From assembly GCF_007679495.1 (NCBI RefSeq), contig NZ_VEGP01000007.1:1-64000 (forward strand): a stretch of 64,000 nt of DNA. The letters run 5' to 3'. This document shows positions 50,496 to 59,211 of this stretch, piece after piece; within the stretch, counting starts at the first letter, position 1; every line of letters starts with the position of its first letter. The stretch comes from Paenibacillus sp. 32O-W (lineage in GTDB: Bacteria > Bacillota > Bacilli > Paenibacillales > NBRC-103111). Under the pieces are notes generated by a model. It saw nothing but the letters and a program-made list of their open reading frames with translations, was not told where the DNA came from and ran no database searches. Position numbers and translations under genes: made by a program.

Positions 50496-51473
50496 ATGAC
50501 CAACGCTTTGGTAAAGAGGGAAGTTATTCGTTTGGCGATGATCGGCATGGTTGATGGCAACGGGCATCCTTATTCCTGGAGCGCCATCTTCAATGGATAC
50601 AATGAGAGGGCTATGCAGAACTGTCCTTATCCCGGCATTCCGGAGTATTTGGCTAAAGAGCCTAAGGAGAATTTGCGCATCAAGGGAGCTAAGGTGACTC
50701 ATATTTGGACGGATTCGCCGGAAGATGCCCGGCTTGTTGCGGAGGCGTCCTTAATTCCCCATATTGCAAGCTATCCGGAGCAGGTTATTGGCCAGGTGGA
50801 TGCGGTCATTATAGCAACCGACATAGGGGGAGAGCATGTGGAGCGGTGCCGGCCTTTCGTGGAGGCAGGTCTTCCCGTGTTCGTGGATAAGCCGCTGGTG
50901 GATAATGAAAGCGATTTAGCGATATTTGCCCAATGGGCGAGAGAGGGTAGGGCAATCCTGTCCTCCAGCAGTATGAGGTACAGCAAGGAATATATGCCTT
51001 ATCGGCTGTCAACGGCAAATTTAGGGCAGCTGCGCTATGTAACGGTGGCTATGGCCAAGTCTTGGGAACGGTACGGTATCCATGCGCTGGAAGGAATTTA
51101 TCCTATTGTGGGGCCGGGTTTCTTGACGGTGCGGAATACGGGCACCGAGGACAGGAACATCGTGCATCTTAAGCACCGGTGCGGGGCGGATATAGTGATT
51201 TCCGTTACAGCCGATATGTATGGAGCTTTCGGCCCCGTGCTTCTGTGCGGTACATCGGGGCATGCGTATGTTTCCTTTCAAGATACTTTCTATTCGTTCA
51301 AAGCCCAGCTTCAAGCTTTTATCGATTATTTGCGCACAGGCGAAAGGCCCTTTCCGTTTGCGGAGACAGCTGAATTGATGAAGCTTGTCATAGCGGGAAT
51401 CCGAAGCCGCGAACAGCAGGGAGCGGAAATTGCGGTGAAGGATATAGCACCTTCCCTTGCTGGGTTAGAATGA
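50496..51473 (+). CDS. Gfo/Idh/MocA family oxidoreductase
   Basis: The 325-residue protein is an NAD(P)-dependent oxidoreductase-like protein. The Rossmann start is LAMIGMVDGNGHPYSW and the EKP motif appears as FVDKPLVDN. The first loop is atypical and the domain after it is short. It is the first gene of a sugar-acid-like catabolic series. The ATG at 50496 follows GTGGGGGA; a TTG 6 bases earlier is possible. Substrate unknown. Confidence 0.78.
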   Translation: MTNALVKREVIRLAMIGMVDGNGHPYSWSAIFNGYNERAMQNCPYPGIPEYLAKEPKENLRIKGAKVTHIWTDSPEDARLVAEASLIPHIASYPEQVIGQVDAVIIATDIGGEHVERCRPFVEAGLPVFVDKPLVDNESDLAIFAQWAREGRAILSSSSMRYSKEYMPYRLSTANLGQLRYVTVAMAKSWERYGIHALEGIYPIVGPGFLTVRNTGTEDRNIVHLKHRCGADIVISVTADMYGAFGPVLLCGTSGHAYVSFQDTFYSFKAQLQAFIDYLRTGERPFPFAETAELMKLVIAGIRSREQQGAEIAVKDIAPSLAGLE

Positions 51474-51668
51474 TAGAACTGCTTAATTCTGTCAGGGAAT
51501 CAGGTTGTCGGCCGGGCAGCCGTTGACAGATCAACCGCCTGTTTGCCGTTGACGATCCGTCGAACGTTAGCCTGTGACGGATCAGCTTACCGTTTAGCTG
51601 GAGTTCTAGGCCCCTCAGTTAATACTTTGCTGCCAGCCATAACAACTCAATAATCAGGAGGAACCGCT

Positions 51669-52508
51669 ATGTCCGTAAGAAAGTACGCAATGCGGCCTAG
51701 TAGAGTACTGAGAAAGCTGCATGCAGGAGAAGTAGCTTATTGCACCAAACTTAATCTGGCCGATTCCCGTTCGGCGGAAATAGCCGCTATGTCGGGCTTT
51801 GATTGTATCTGGACCGATATGGAGCATGTGCCCAATGACTGGTCTGCGGTAGAAAAGCAAATTTTGGCCGCCAAGGCTTACGATGCGGATACGATTGTCC
51901 GAGTTGCACGCGGAAGCTACAGCGACTATATCCGCCCGCTGGAAATGGACGCGGCCGGCATTATGGTGCCGCATATTATGAGCCTGGAGGACGCGCAGCG
52001 GGTGGTCCGCAGCACGAAATTCCATCCGCTTGGCATGAGGCCGGTCGACGGGGGCAACTCGGATGGAGCATACTGCAACGTGGACTTTAACGATTACATC
52101 AAGCAGGCGAATGAAGAACGCTTTTTGATTCTGCAGATTGAAGATGTGGAGCCGTTGGATGAGCTGGAGCAGATCGTTGCTTTGCCCGGGGTTAATATGA
52201 TCTTTTTCGGTCCGGGCGATTTCAGCCAATCGATCGGGGCTCCCGGCCGGATGGATCATCCCCTGCTGTTGGAAACGCGGAAGCGGATAGCCGATCTTGC
52301 CAACAAATACGGGAAGTTCGCAGGCACCGTAGGGACCGTGGACAACCGCGAGGAGCTGATCGGGCTTGGTTACAGGTTCATCAGTATTGGGGCGGATGTA
52401 GTCGCTTTAAGCCAGTATTACAATGCCATTATGAAGCGGCTGTTGTCCTCTTGCGGAAGACCGGCGGACAGCATTTACTCGGAAAGCTCGAAGGAGGGAA
52501 CAACATGA
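51669..52508 (+). CDS. HpcH/HpaI family aldolase
   Basis: The 279-residue protein has the class II HpcH/HpaI fold, with IWTDMEHVPND, MVPHIMSLEDAQRVV and FFGPGDFSQSIG (metal and pyruvate binding). The family cleaves 2-keto-3-deoxy or 4-hydroxy-2-oxo acids to pyruvate plus an aldehyde. It is coupled by an ATGA overlap to the SDR gene that follows. In context it would be the terminal cleavage step of an oxidative sugar-acid route. Confidence 0.88.
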   Translation: MSVRKYAMRPSRVLRKLHAGEVAYCTKLNLADSRSAEIAAMSGFDCIWTDMEHVPNDWSAVEKQILAAKAYDADTIVRVARGSYSDYIRPLEMDAAGIMVPHIMSLEDAQRVVRSTKFHPLGMRPVDGGNSDGAYCNVDFNDYIKQANEERFLILQIEDVEPLDELEQIVALPGVNMIFFGPGDFSQSIGAPGRMDHPLLLETRKRIADLANKYGKFAGTVGTVDNREELIGLGYRFISIGADVVALSQYYNAIMKRLLSSCGRPADSIYSESSKEGTT

Positions 52509-53287
52509 ACGTTATGTCATCTTTTTCACTCGAGGGTAAAGTAGCTGTTGTAAGCGGAGGCAGCGGTTTGTATGGGCGGCAAATCGCCTCCGCGCTCGCT
52601 CAGGCGGGGGCGATTACCCAGGTGACTTCCCGCAATGGCGACAAGCTCGCCGAGATCGAGGCAGACTTCGCCGCTAGAGGGGTGCAGGTTACCGCCCGCC
52701 AGCTGGACCAGGCCGAGGAGCCGTCTATTCTGGCCCTAAGGGACACGCTGCTGGACGTATACGGACGCATCGATATCCTCGTCAACAATGCGGTGCTGCG
52801 TACGATGGGCTCTTGGCAGGACCCCTTGGAGACGTTCACCAAGAGCATGGAGGTTAACGCAGCGGGATTATTTGCAATGACCCGCGCTTTTGGTGATGTG
52901 ATGGCCCGACAGGGAGGGGGATCTATTATTAATGTAGGTTCTATCCAAGGCATGGTGGGGCCTGACGCCGAAATATACCGCGATGTCGAATTCCATGGCT
53001 TTGTTCCCGACTACTTCTTTCATAAAGGCGGCATGATTAATTTTACCCGCTTTACGGCCAGCTATTATGGAAAGAGCGGGGTGCGCTGCAACTGCATTAG
53101 CCCGGGAGGAATGGCCTCCGAGCGTACGCCTCCGGCTTTTATTGAAAGCTACAGCAGACGGACCTTCCTCGGGAGGATGGCGGGGGAAAGCGATCTGATG
53201 GGCAGCATCGTTTTTTTGGCATCGGATGCTTCGGCTTATATCACCGGGGTCAACCTTCCCGTAGACGGCGGCTACACCGCCAAATAG
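52505..53287 (+). CDS. SDR family oxidoreductase (1 of 2)
   Basis: The 260-residue classical SDR has the cofactor loop VVSGGSGLYGRQIA, the NNAVLRT segment, the SIINVGSIQGMVG serine and a Y-F-F-H-K catalytic pair. It ends with a LPVDGGYTAK tail. The ATG at 52505 overlaps the aldolase stop and follows GGAGGGAAC. It probably oxidises a sugar, sugar acid or alcohol in the same pathway. Confidence 0.88.
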   Translation: MNVMSSFSLEGKVAVVSGGSGLYGRQIASALAQAGAITQVTSRNGDKLAEIEADFAARGVQVTARQLDQAEEPSILALRDTLLDVYGRIDILVNNAVLRTMGSWQDPLETFTKSMEVNAAGLFAMTRAFGDVMARQGGGSIINVGSIQGMVGPDAEIYRDVEFHGFVPDYFFHKGGMINFTRFTASYYGKSGVRCNCISPGGMASERTPPAFIESYSRRTFLGRMAGESDLMGSIVFLASDASAYITGVNLPVDGGYTAK

Positions 53288-53362
53288 CGGGTTTGGATTG
53301 CATAAGCTCAGCCCGGTAAGGTAACGACCGGCATGGATTTGATAATCGAGGAGGCTCGAAGA

Positions 53363-54133
53363 ATGTACAGTTGCTTGTTTTCCATGGAAAACAGAACCGT
53401 TGTCGTAACCGGAGGAAGCGGTTATTTAGGTCGAGAAATCGTTCGCGCCATGTCTGATTTTGGCGCTGCGGTTGTATCGGCTGATTTGCAGCCCGCAGAG
53501 CATACGGGAGAGAGAATCGTCAGTGCGGTTTGTGATGTCTCTGATACCGAATCGATTCGCCGCCTGTTCAACGAAGCTAGGGAAACGTTCGGCCGCATCG
53601 ATGTCTTGATCAACTGCGCCACTTACGGGGCCGGCTACGGGCCGCTGGGCACCGTGGAGCAGATGTCCGACGAGGATTGGGCGTACGGATTGGACGGGGC
53701 GGTGGGTACCTGCTTCCGCTGTACCCGTGAAGCTGTGCCGCATTTGGAGGCTGCGGGGGGCGGAAGCATCGTCAATATCGCTTCCATGTATGGAATGGTT
53801 TCGCCCGACCCGTCCATCTACGGAACCAGCGGGGCGAACAACCCTGCCAATTACGGAGCCGGCAAAGCGGCCGTCATCCAGTTTACCCGTTATTGTGCGG
53901 CTCATCTGGCTGCGAAGGGCATCCGCGTGAATAGTGTTACCCCAGGGCCGTTCCCGAATCCCAACACCCAGCAGGATGAAGCTTTTCTGACCCGTCTGAA
54001 CAGCAAGACGATGCTTGGCCGAGTAGGACAGGCGCATGAAATCGTAGGAGCCGTACTCTACTTGGCATCCGGCGCCTCCAGCTTTGTAACCGGATCCAAC
54101 ATCGTAGTGGATGGCGGTTGGACCGCCTGGTAG
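53363..54133 (+). CDS. SDR family oxidoreductase (2 of 2)
   Basis: The 256-residue classical SDR has VVVTGGSGYLGREIVRA, VLINCATYG, SIVNIASMYG and the YGAGKAAV catalytic Tyr-Lys, and ends NIVVDGGWTAW. The usual NNA is replaced by NCA. GAGGAGG precedes the ATG at 53363, which is preferred to one at 53333. It lies 75 bp after the first SDR; the two share moderate similarity, especially at their ends, suggesting old duplication. Confidence 0.88.
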   Translation: MYSCLFSMENRTVVVTGGSGYLGREIVRAMSDFGAAVVSADLQPAEHTGERIVSAVCDVSDTESIRRLFNEARETFGRIDVLINCATYGAGYGPLGTVEQMSDEDWAYGLDGAVGTCFRCTREAVPHLEAAGGGSIVNIASMYGMVSPDPSIYGTSGANNPANYGAGKAAVIQFTRYCAAHLAAKGIRVNSVTPGPFPNPNTQQDEAFLTRLNSKTMLGRVGQAHEIVGAVLYLASGASSFVTGSNIVVDGGWTAW

Positions 54134-54447
54134 CGTCTCGATTTCGTTGTTAGGTGTCCATTCGCAATTTTGGGATAGCAAGTAACTCCGTATTTGTTAT
54201 TCACCAGCGCCCTCATTTTAGAGAATAATGCATTTGCTTTACTTATGTTCACATGCACTACTTGCATCTGTCACCGGACAGCTTGTCTTTCGAAGGGGGG
54301 TGGGGACGAGCCGACAGGGAATAAATGAACTTGATTCATTAACGGATAAATAGAAGCGATTTCGGAGCGGAGTCATCGGAACCTGCTGAATGGAAGCCCT
54401 ACGCTATGGTGTCAAGGAATGCCAAATCTAATTCGGAGGATGCTCAT
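54134..54447. other. Intergenic region, no gene recognised
   Basis: This 314-bp stretch separates the SDR gene from the secreted sialidase-like gene. I see no clear hairpin terminator or promoter. Confidence 0.45.
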
Positions 54448-56457
54448 ATGAGAAAATTACCGATGATCATGCTGATGATCTTGCTAATGTTGATGATTCC
54501 CTTGGCCGCATTGGCAGCCGTACCAAATCCGTCAGAGCCGGATGTGATTGTAGCGGCAAAGACGGCTGATGGTTACAATACCTATTTTCCTTCTATGGAG
54601 CAATTGCCGTCCGGCAAGCTTGTTGTAGTCTACTACAGTGCAACCGCTCATCAAGGCACGAATGGCAGAATTGCTATGGTAGAGAGCACGGATGAAGGAC
54701 TGACCTGGTCTCAACCGCGGATCATCATGGATACGCCTGAAGATGATCGCGATCCTTCCATTACCCTGTTGTCTGACGGAACGCTGCTTCTGAACTGGTT
54801 CAAACCTGATAACGGAGTCAATCAAGTATACGTATCCCGAAGCACGGATGAGGGCTTGACCTGGAGCGCGCCGACCAAGGTGCAAACGAATCTGATAAAC
54901 GCCGCAGTTTCTTCCAAAATGGTTGAATTGGATACCGGAGAGCTCCTGCTGCCTATCTATGGCTCTTACACCTCCGATCAAGGGGTTAGCCGATCGGTAG
55001 TTGTTCGCAGCTCGGACGGTGGCTTGACCTGGAATCCGTCGTTGGAAGCGACGATGGCCGAGCCGGTACCCTTGCCTCAGCCGAATCTGTTTCCAGCTAT
55101 CGGGTTTGTTGAACCGGTTATTGCCGATTTGGGCGGCGGGCACCTGATAAGCATGCACCGAACTTATTCAGACAGCGACAATGGGATTGCCTGGGAATCG
55201 GAGTCTTTTGATAACGGGCACACTTGGAGTGCCGCGGTCAGAACCACGATGTACGCCCACTGCTCGGATCTGCTTGTGCTCAGTAATGGTACTGTGCTTC
55301 ATACGTGGGGAGACCGCAAATTTGACTTCAGCAGCGGAAGAGCTGTAGTAGGGCGGGTAATGGAGCCCGGAACCGATTGGGAGGACTGGGAGGATGCTCT
55401 AATTTATAAAAGCCCCGGCTCTACGGACATGGCTTATCCGAGTGCGGTTGAGCTTTCCGATGGGCGGATCTTTATTGTCTTCTACGATGCTCATTCCACC
55501 AAGGGCTTCATAGGCGGAAAGTATTTTAACCCGGAGGATGTAACGGTTGAGAAACGTACCGACCGTATGGAGCTGCTTGCCATGTATAATAGCGGAAGCC
55601 TGCAGATTGATACCAATATGACTTATGAGGATCCGGGTACTCCTAGCCGCGTGAATGTCAAACCAACAGGAGCCATTGATGGGGTGGCTAGCTTGAATTA
55701 TGCTGCCTGGGGAAGCGTCCCCATGCCGCCGGAATCCTATTACTACACTCTTATTTTACCGAAAACTTACAAACTTAACGCTATCGGGATCAACTTGAAA
55801 CCGCAAGCCGGAAGACCGGAGAGCGCGGTTGTCGAATATAAAGATGCGCAGGGTCAATGGCATTCCTTGTTTTCTTACACCGACGTTGTTCATGAGCAGG
55901 GGATTCTTGATATCCATGAATATGATCCGGGGCTTCTGGCCAAGGAAGTTAGGGTAAGAATTACGAAAGCGTCCGGGCAAGCGGTTCTGAGCGAAATAGC
56001 TTTGTACGGTGAGCCTGCGTTATCCCAGATCGATCTGCTGTCGCTATACAATAACGGCCAAATTCAAATTGATACCGATATGACTTATACATCGGGCAGG
56101 GTGGGCATTACCGGACCGCTGGACGGCAGTCTGGATTATTGGGATTCCGCCACGCGAAATTCACCTACACCGCCACCGGCATACTATACCGTTGAATTGG
56201 ATACTGTGAGGGAGCTTAGTGCCATCGGGGTCAATTTGAAGCCCAGAGAGTATGCGGAGGACGCTATCGTATCTCTATCCGTAGACGGTACGACATGGAC
56301 ACCGGTCATTTCCTACACCGGGGCAAGGCACAACAGCGACAGTATGGAAATCCATCATTTCGACACTGTTCAAGCGGCCAAGTACGTTAAGGTGGAAATA
56401 ACAAGATCCGAGGGCTGGCCTCAGCTGAACGAATTGAGGCTCTATGAAGAATACTAA
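54448..56457 (+). CDS. Secreted sialidase-fold (BNR/Asp-box) protein with two discoidin-like domains
   Basis: The 669-residue protein starts with a signal peptide (MRKLPMIMLMILLMLMIPLA, then AALA). A beta-propeller follows with Asp-box motifs STDEGLTW near residues 80 and 131, SSDGGLTW near 189 and a weaker FDNGHTW near 254. Two F5/8-type-C-like domains follow (about 375-530 and 533-669), both opening with QIDT(N/D)MTY. The family includes exo-alpha-sialidases and other exoglycosidases acting outside the cell. The discoidin-like domains would bind glycans. It may release the sugar used by the surrounding catabolic genes; the substrate is not known. Confidence 0.8.
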   Translation: MRKLPMIMLMILLMLMIPLAALAAVPNPSEPDVIVAAKTADGYNTYFPSMEQLPSGKLVVVYYSATAHQGTNGRIAMVESTDEGLTWSQPRIIMDTPEDDRDPSITLLSDGTLLLNWFKPDNGVNQVYVSRSTDEGLTWSAPTKVQTNLINAAVSSKMVELDTGELLLPIYGSYTSDQGVSRSVVVRSSDGGLTWNPSLEATMAEPVPLPQPNLFPAIGFVEPVIADLGGGHLISMHRTYSDSDNGIAWESESFDNGHTWSAAVRTTMYAHCSDLLVLSNGTVLHTWGDRKFDFSSGRAVVGRVMEPGTDWEDWEDALIYKSPGSTDMAYPSAVELSDGRIFIVFYDAHSTKGFIGGKYFNPEDVTVEKRTDRMELLAMYNSGSLQIDTNMTYEDPGTPSRVNVKPTGAIDGVASLNYAAWGSVPMPPESYYYTLILPKTYKLNAIGINLKPQAGRPESAVVEYKDAQGQWHSLFSYTDVVHEQGILDIHEYDPGLLAKEVRVRITKASGQAVLSEIALYGEPALSQIDLLSLYNNGQIQIDTDMTYTSGRVGITGPLDGSLDYWDSATRNSPTPPPAYYTVELDTVRELSAIGVNLKPREYAEDAIVSLSVDGTTWTPVISYTGARHNSDSMEIHHFDTVQAAKYVKVEITRSEGWPQLNELRLYEEY

Positions 56458-56574
56458 CACTCCTTGTAAAGATTCGTAGTTATACAACTATGGGGCAGGG
56501 GAAGAGGAGTTCCCCGTTAGGCCGGCTTTTATATAAACCATGAATAGGCTGCCTCTAATCGTCCTCTAGTCAGA

Positions 56575-56625
56575 CAGGGCCATTGCCCCCCTAAATATTT
56601 AGGAAGACAATGGCCCTGCATTTTG
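56575..56625 (+). terminator. Terminator after the sialidase-like gene
   Basis: An 11-bp stem CAGGGCCATTG (56575-56585) pairs with CAATGGCCCTG (56608-56618), followed by CATTTTG. Confidence 0.7.
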
Positions 56626-56689
56626 TGTGGCAAAAAGACAGCGAATTTCTAGCTCGACGGTTGTTGAGTGAAGCGTAGAGGGGAGCATA

Positions 56690-57628
56690 ATGATGAGACC
56701 AACTGCTGAACGGAAGATATCGAAGCTTACTTTGGGTACGGTGCAATTGGGGATTCCATATGGCATTAACAACCGGGAAGGCATGCTTACGGAGGAACAG
56801 GGGCTGCGGCTTCTGGAGCTGGCCTGGAGCGAGGGCATAACTTCATTCGATACTGCTGCGGGGTACGGCCGCGCGGAAGCGCTGCTTGGCCGGTTCAGCC
56901 GAGGCAAGAGTCCCTTCATTATTACCAAGCTGAAGACGGGAGTCGGCGGGAGGATTGATCCCGATAAGCTGGAGCAGAACATGCGTAAGGAGGCCATCGA
57001 TTCCTTGAAACTGCTGGGTGTGTCCTCCATTCCGCTGTTAATGCTGCATAATACCGATGTTTTGAAGGAGCACGGGGACGCTATTGAGGCCGGCTTGCGA
57101 TCCCTGCGTAAGGAAGGCTTAATCGAGCGTGCCGGCATTTCCGTTGCATATAACACCGAGGAAGAGTATTCGCTGATCGGCAGCCGTTTGCTTAACGATC
57201 TTTATGAAGCGGTCCAGCTGCCTATGAATTTGCTTGACCACCGCCCCTTGCGCAATGGCTGGCTGCGGAAACTGAAGGAGAGGGGAAAGCTGGTGTTTGT
57301 GCGCAGTGTTTTCCTGCAGGGTCTTATCCTTATGCAGCCGAATGAGCTTGGGAAAACGATGGCCAAGGCAAAGTCGCCGTTGATGGAGCTTCACGACCTG
57401 GCCGGGAAGTACAGGTTTCCGCTGCCCCAGATGGCGGTTTCCTTCGTCAGGGATTGCGGCAGCGCAGACAGCCTCATTATTGGTGCGGAGACAGAGGGGC
57501 AGATTAGGGAGAACCTGCGGCTGATGGCCGGACCGCCATTGCCTGAAGAGCTTAGGGAAGAGATCTTGAACCGTTTTGCAAATATAGATGATGCAGTCAT
57601 CACCCCCCATTTGTGGGCGCCCCGCTAA
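56690..57628 (+). CDS. Aldo/keto reductase
   Basis: The 312-residue AKR-fold protein has LTLGTVQLGIPYG, the catalytic Asp in SFDTAAGYG, and the Lys in FIITKLKTG. A LLMLHNTDVL strand and IIGAETEGQI near the end are typical of the AKR groups that act on sugars or small carbonyls. The usual catalytic His is represented in LMLHN. AGGGGAG precedes tandem ATGs at 56690 and 56693. It would reduce an aldehyde or ketone made by the pathway. Confidence 0.87.
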   Translation: MMRPTAERKISKLTLGTVQLGIPYGINNREGMLTEEQGLRLLELAWSEGITSFDTAAGYGRAEALLGRFSRGKSPFIITKLKTGVGGRIDPDKLEQNMRKEAIDSLKLLGVSSIPLLMLHNTDVLKEHGDAIEAGLRSLRKEGLIERAGISVAYNTEEEYSLIGSRLLNDLYEAVQLPMNLLDHRPLRNGWLRKLKERGKLVFVRSVFLQGLILMQPNELGKTMAKAKSPLMELHDLAGKYRFPLPQMAVSFVRDCGSADSLIIGAETEGQIRENLRLMAGPPLPEELREEILNRFANIDDAVITPHLWAPR

Positions 57629-57820
57629 CATATAAAACTCGCCACTGTCGAAGAAACGAGACAGCGTATTTCTTTTTTTCTTTGGTTTGTGTATACTTTT
57701 ATTAACCGTTTCTGCGGATTTTTATTGTATGTCATGAAGCTATTGTATATTGCACAGCTTACACTACACTGGGGCCTTACTGAACTTATCTTTAAATACA
57801 GCGGGAGCAGGTGACTTGTC

Positions 57821-58615
57821 ATGAGTGACTCATCCATCAAATCGAAAGATTCCCCCTATTTCCTGATCCAGTCCGTGGACAGGTCGTTGACAATTCTGCA
57901 AAGCTTTATAGAGGAAAGGCGCCCTATGGGGGTAACGGAAATCGCCAAGCGGCTCGGGCTGCACAAGAGCGTCGTTCACCGTTTAATGCTGACCCTGCAG
58001 GCACATGGTTATTTGGAACAGGTTCGGGATACCGACAAATATATGGTAGGCCCGAAGGCATTTGAGCTCGGCTCCGTATTTACAGGCTCCACTTCCCTGG
58101 TAGATGAGGGCAAGCAGATACTAATGCAGGTGGTCGAGGAAATAGGCATGACTGCGCACCTGGCCATCCTTGACAGAGACTCCGTGCTGTATATGGTGAA
58201 CGTGGAACCGGATCACTTCAAGTATTTATTTGGAGCCGTCGGACAAAGGAAGCAGATCTATAATACCGCCTTGGGCAAATCCTTGACTGCCTGGCTGCCG
58301 GAGGAAAAGACCAGGAAGCTGTTGGAAAACTGCAGCTTCGAGAAGCTGACAAGCACTACGATCGGATCGGTAGAGGAGTACTTGGAAGAGCTGGAGAGGG
58401 TAAGACAGAACGGTTATGCGATTGATAACGAGGAAGCGGTAGTGGGTGTGAGATGCGCATCCGCACCGGTATGTGACCGTGGAGGCGATGTCATTGCGGC
58501 AATCAGCGTCAGCGGCTATAACGTCTCGTATGAGCAGATCCATGAAATCGGGATCAAAATTAAGGGCCTCGCCGCACAATTGTCCCGCAGGCTGGGGTAT
58601 TTTGGAGCAAGATAG
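57821..58615 (+). CDS. IclR family transcriptional regulator
   Basis: The 264-residue protein has an HTH (QSVDRSLTILQSFIEER, GVTEIAKRLGLHKSVVHRLM) and the IclR effector domain (YNTALGKSLTAWLPEE, YAIDNEEAVVGVRCASAPV). Members respond to small acids or sugars. Its place between the enzyme genes and the ABC transporter suggests it controls one or both. The promoter region at 57640-57800 is A+T rich without a clear match. Confidence 0.9.
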   Translation: MSDSSIKSKDSPYFLIQSVDRSLTILQSFIEERRPMGVTEIAKRLGLHKSVVHRLMLTLQAHGYLEQVRDTDKYMVGPKAFELGSVFTGSTSLVDEGKQILMQVVEEIGMTAHLAILDRDSVLYMVNVEPDHFKYLFGAVGQRKQIYNTALGKSLTAWLPEEKTRKLLENCSFEKLTSTTIGSVEEYLEELERVRQNGYAIDNEEAVVGVRCASAPVCDRGGDVIAAISVSGYNVSYEQIHEIGIKIKGLAAQLSRRLGYFGAR

Positions 58616-58645
58616 GAATTGCAGCACCACAAGGATATGAACAAC

Positions 58646-58680
58646 AAGCCGGAGTTCCCACAAGGAACCCGGCTTTTTTT
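58646..58680 (+). terminator. Terminator of the IclR gene
   Basis: Stem AAGCCGG-A-GTTCC pairs with GGAAC-CCGGCTT, followed by a T-run. Confidence 0.85.
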
Positions 58681-58755
58681 CTAAATATAAGAAAGTATAA
58701 GCTTTAAGAGCTTATTCAGGTCATCCACCGGATTATGTAAAAGACAATCAATACA

Positions 58756-59000
58756 GCAGGTCTTTTTTGGAAAAAGACGCACGATGCCTAATTCTAGAGC
58801 GATAGTGCAGGTCTTTTTTGGAAAAAATCGCGAAATGCCTAATTCTAAAACGATAATGCAGGTCTTTGGAGCGATTTTTGCGGAATGGCCCCATTTTGTC
58901 AAAAAGACCTGCACATTTGAGCGTCCTTCGCTCTTTTTTGGGGAAAGGGGCGGATTTTAATGCACTTTTGCTCGTCTTTACGACTTCCTTACCGACCCGG
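58756..59000. repeat. Dispersed repeat element, copy 2
   Basis: Tandem units begin at 58785 and 58836 (TGCCTAATTCTA..., period 51 bp), with a partial unit before them. The same longer block as in copy 1 (39436-39660) follows, in the same orientation. Shared landmarks are GTCTTTGGAGCG, CCATTTTGT, AAAAAGACCTGCACATTTG and TTTTGCTCGTCTTTACGA. Within this copy AATGCAGGTCTTT (58855-58867) is complementary to a downstream AAAGACCTGCA stretch, so the RNA could fold. The minus strand stays open with 17-residue period KTC(I/T)I(V/A)LELGI. Confidence 0.8.
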
Positions 59001-59030
59001 ATGCGGCATGAAGGCGATTTCATTCCGTGC

Positions 59031-59086
59031 TTGACACTAATTAGGGTCTATAATAGAATATAAGTAATAAAAGAGACTATGTCTCT
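59031..59086 (+). promoter_or_regulatory. Promoter and possible operator of the second ABC importer
   Basis: TTGACA (59031-59036), 17 bases, TAGAAT (59054-59059). An AGAGAC-TAT-GTCTCT inverted repeat (59072-59086) follows 12 bases later and may be the operator. Confidence 0.7.
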
Positions 59087-59211
59087 CATTGTGATACGAA
59101 CGACAATGGCATCTTTAGTCCTCCAACAACGGATCGGCCCGGTGTTCCTTTTATAGCTGCAGGTTCGCCTGTTTCTATACATTAATTATTATGACTTTTG
59201 GGGGGAGATGG

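Noticed and set aside
58681..58914. Minus-strand 77-codon frame through repeat copy 2
   Set aside because: Same reason as copy 1. The frame starts inside the repeat and ends in unrelated sequence near the IclR terminator.
50393..59086. Common operator for the 50.5-kb and 59.2-kb promoters (GTCTC/GAGAC)
   Set aside because: Both promoters have an inverted repeat with these half-sites, but order and spacing differ (CGTCTC-N7-GAGACG versus AGAGAC-N3-GTCTCT), so they are probably not the same site.
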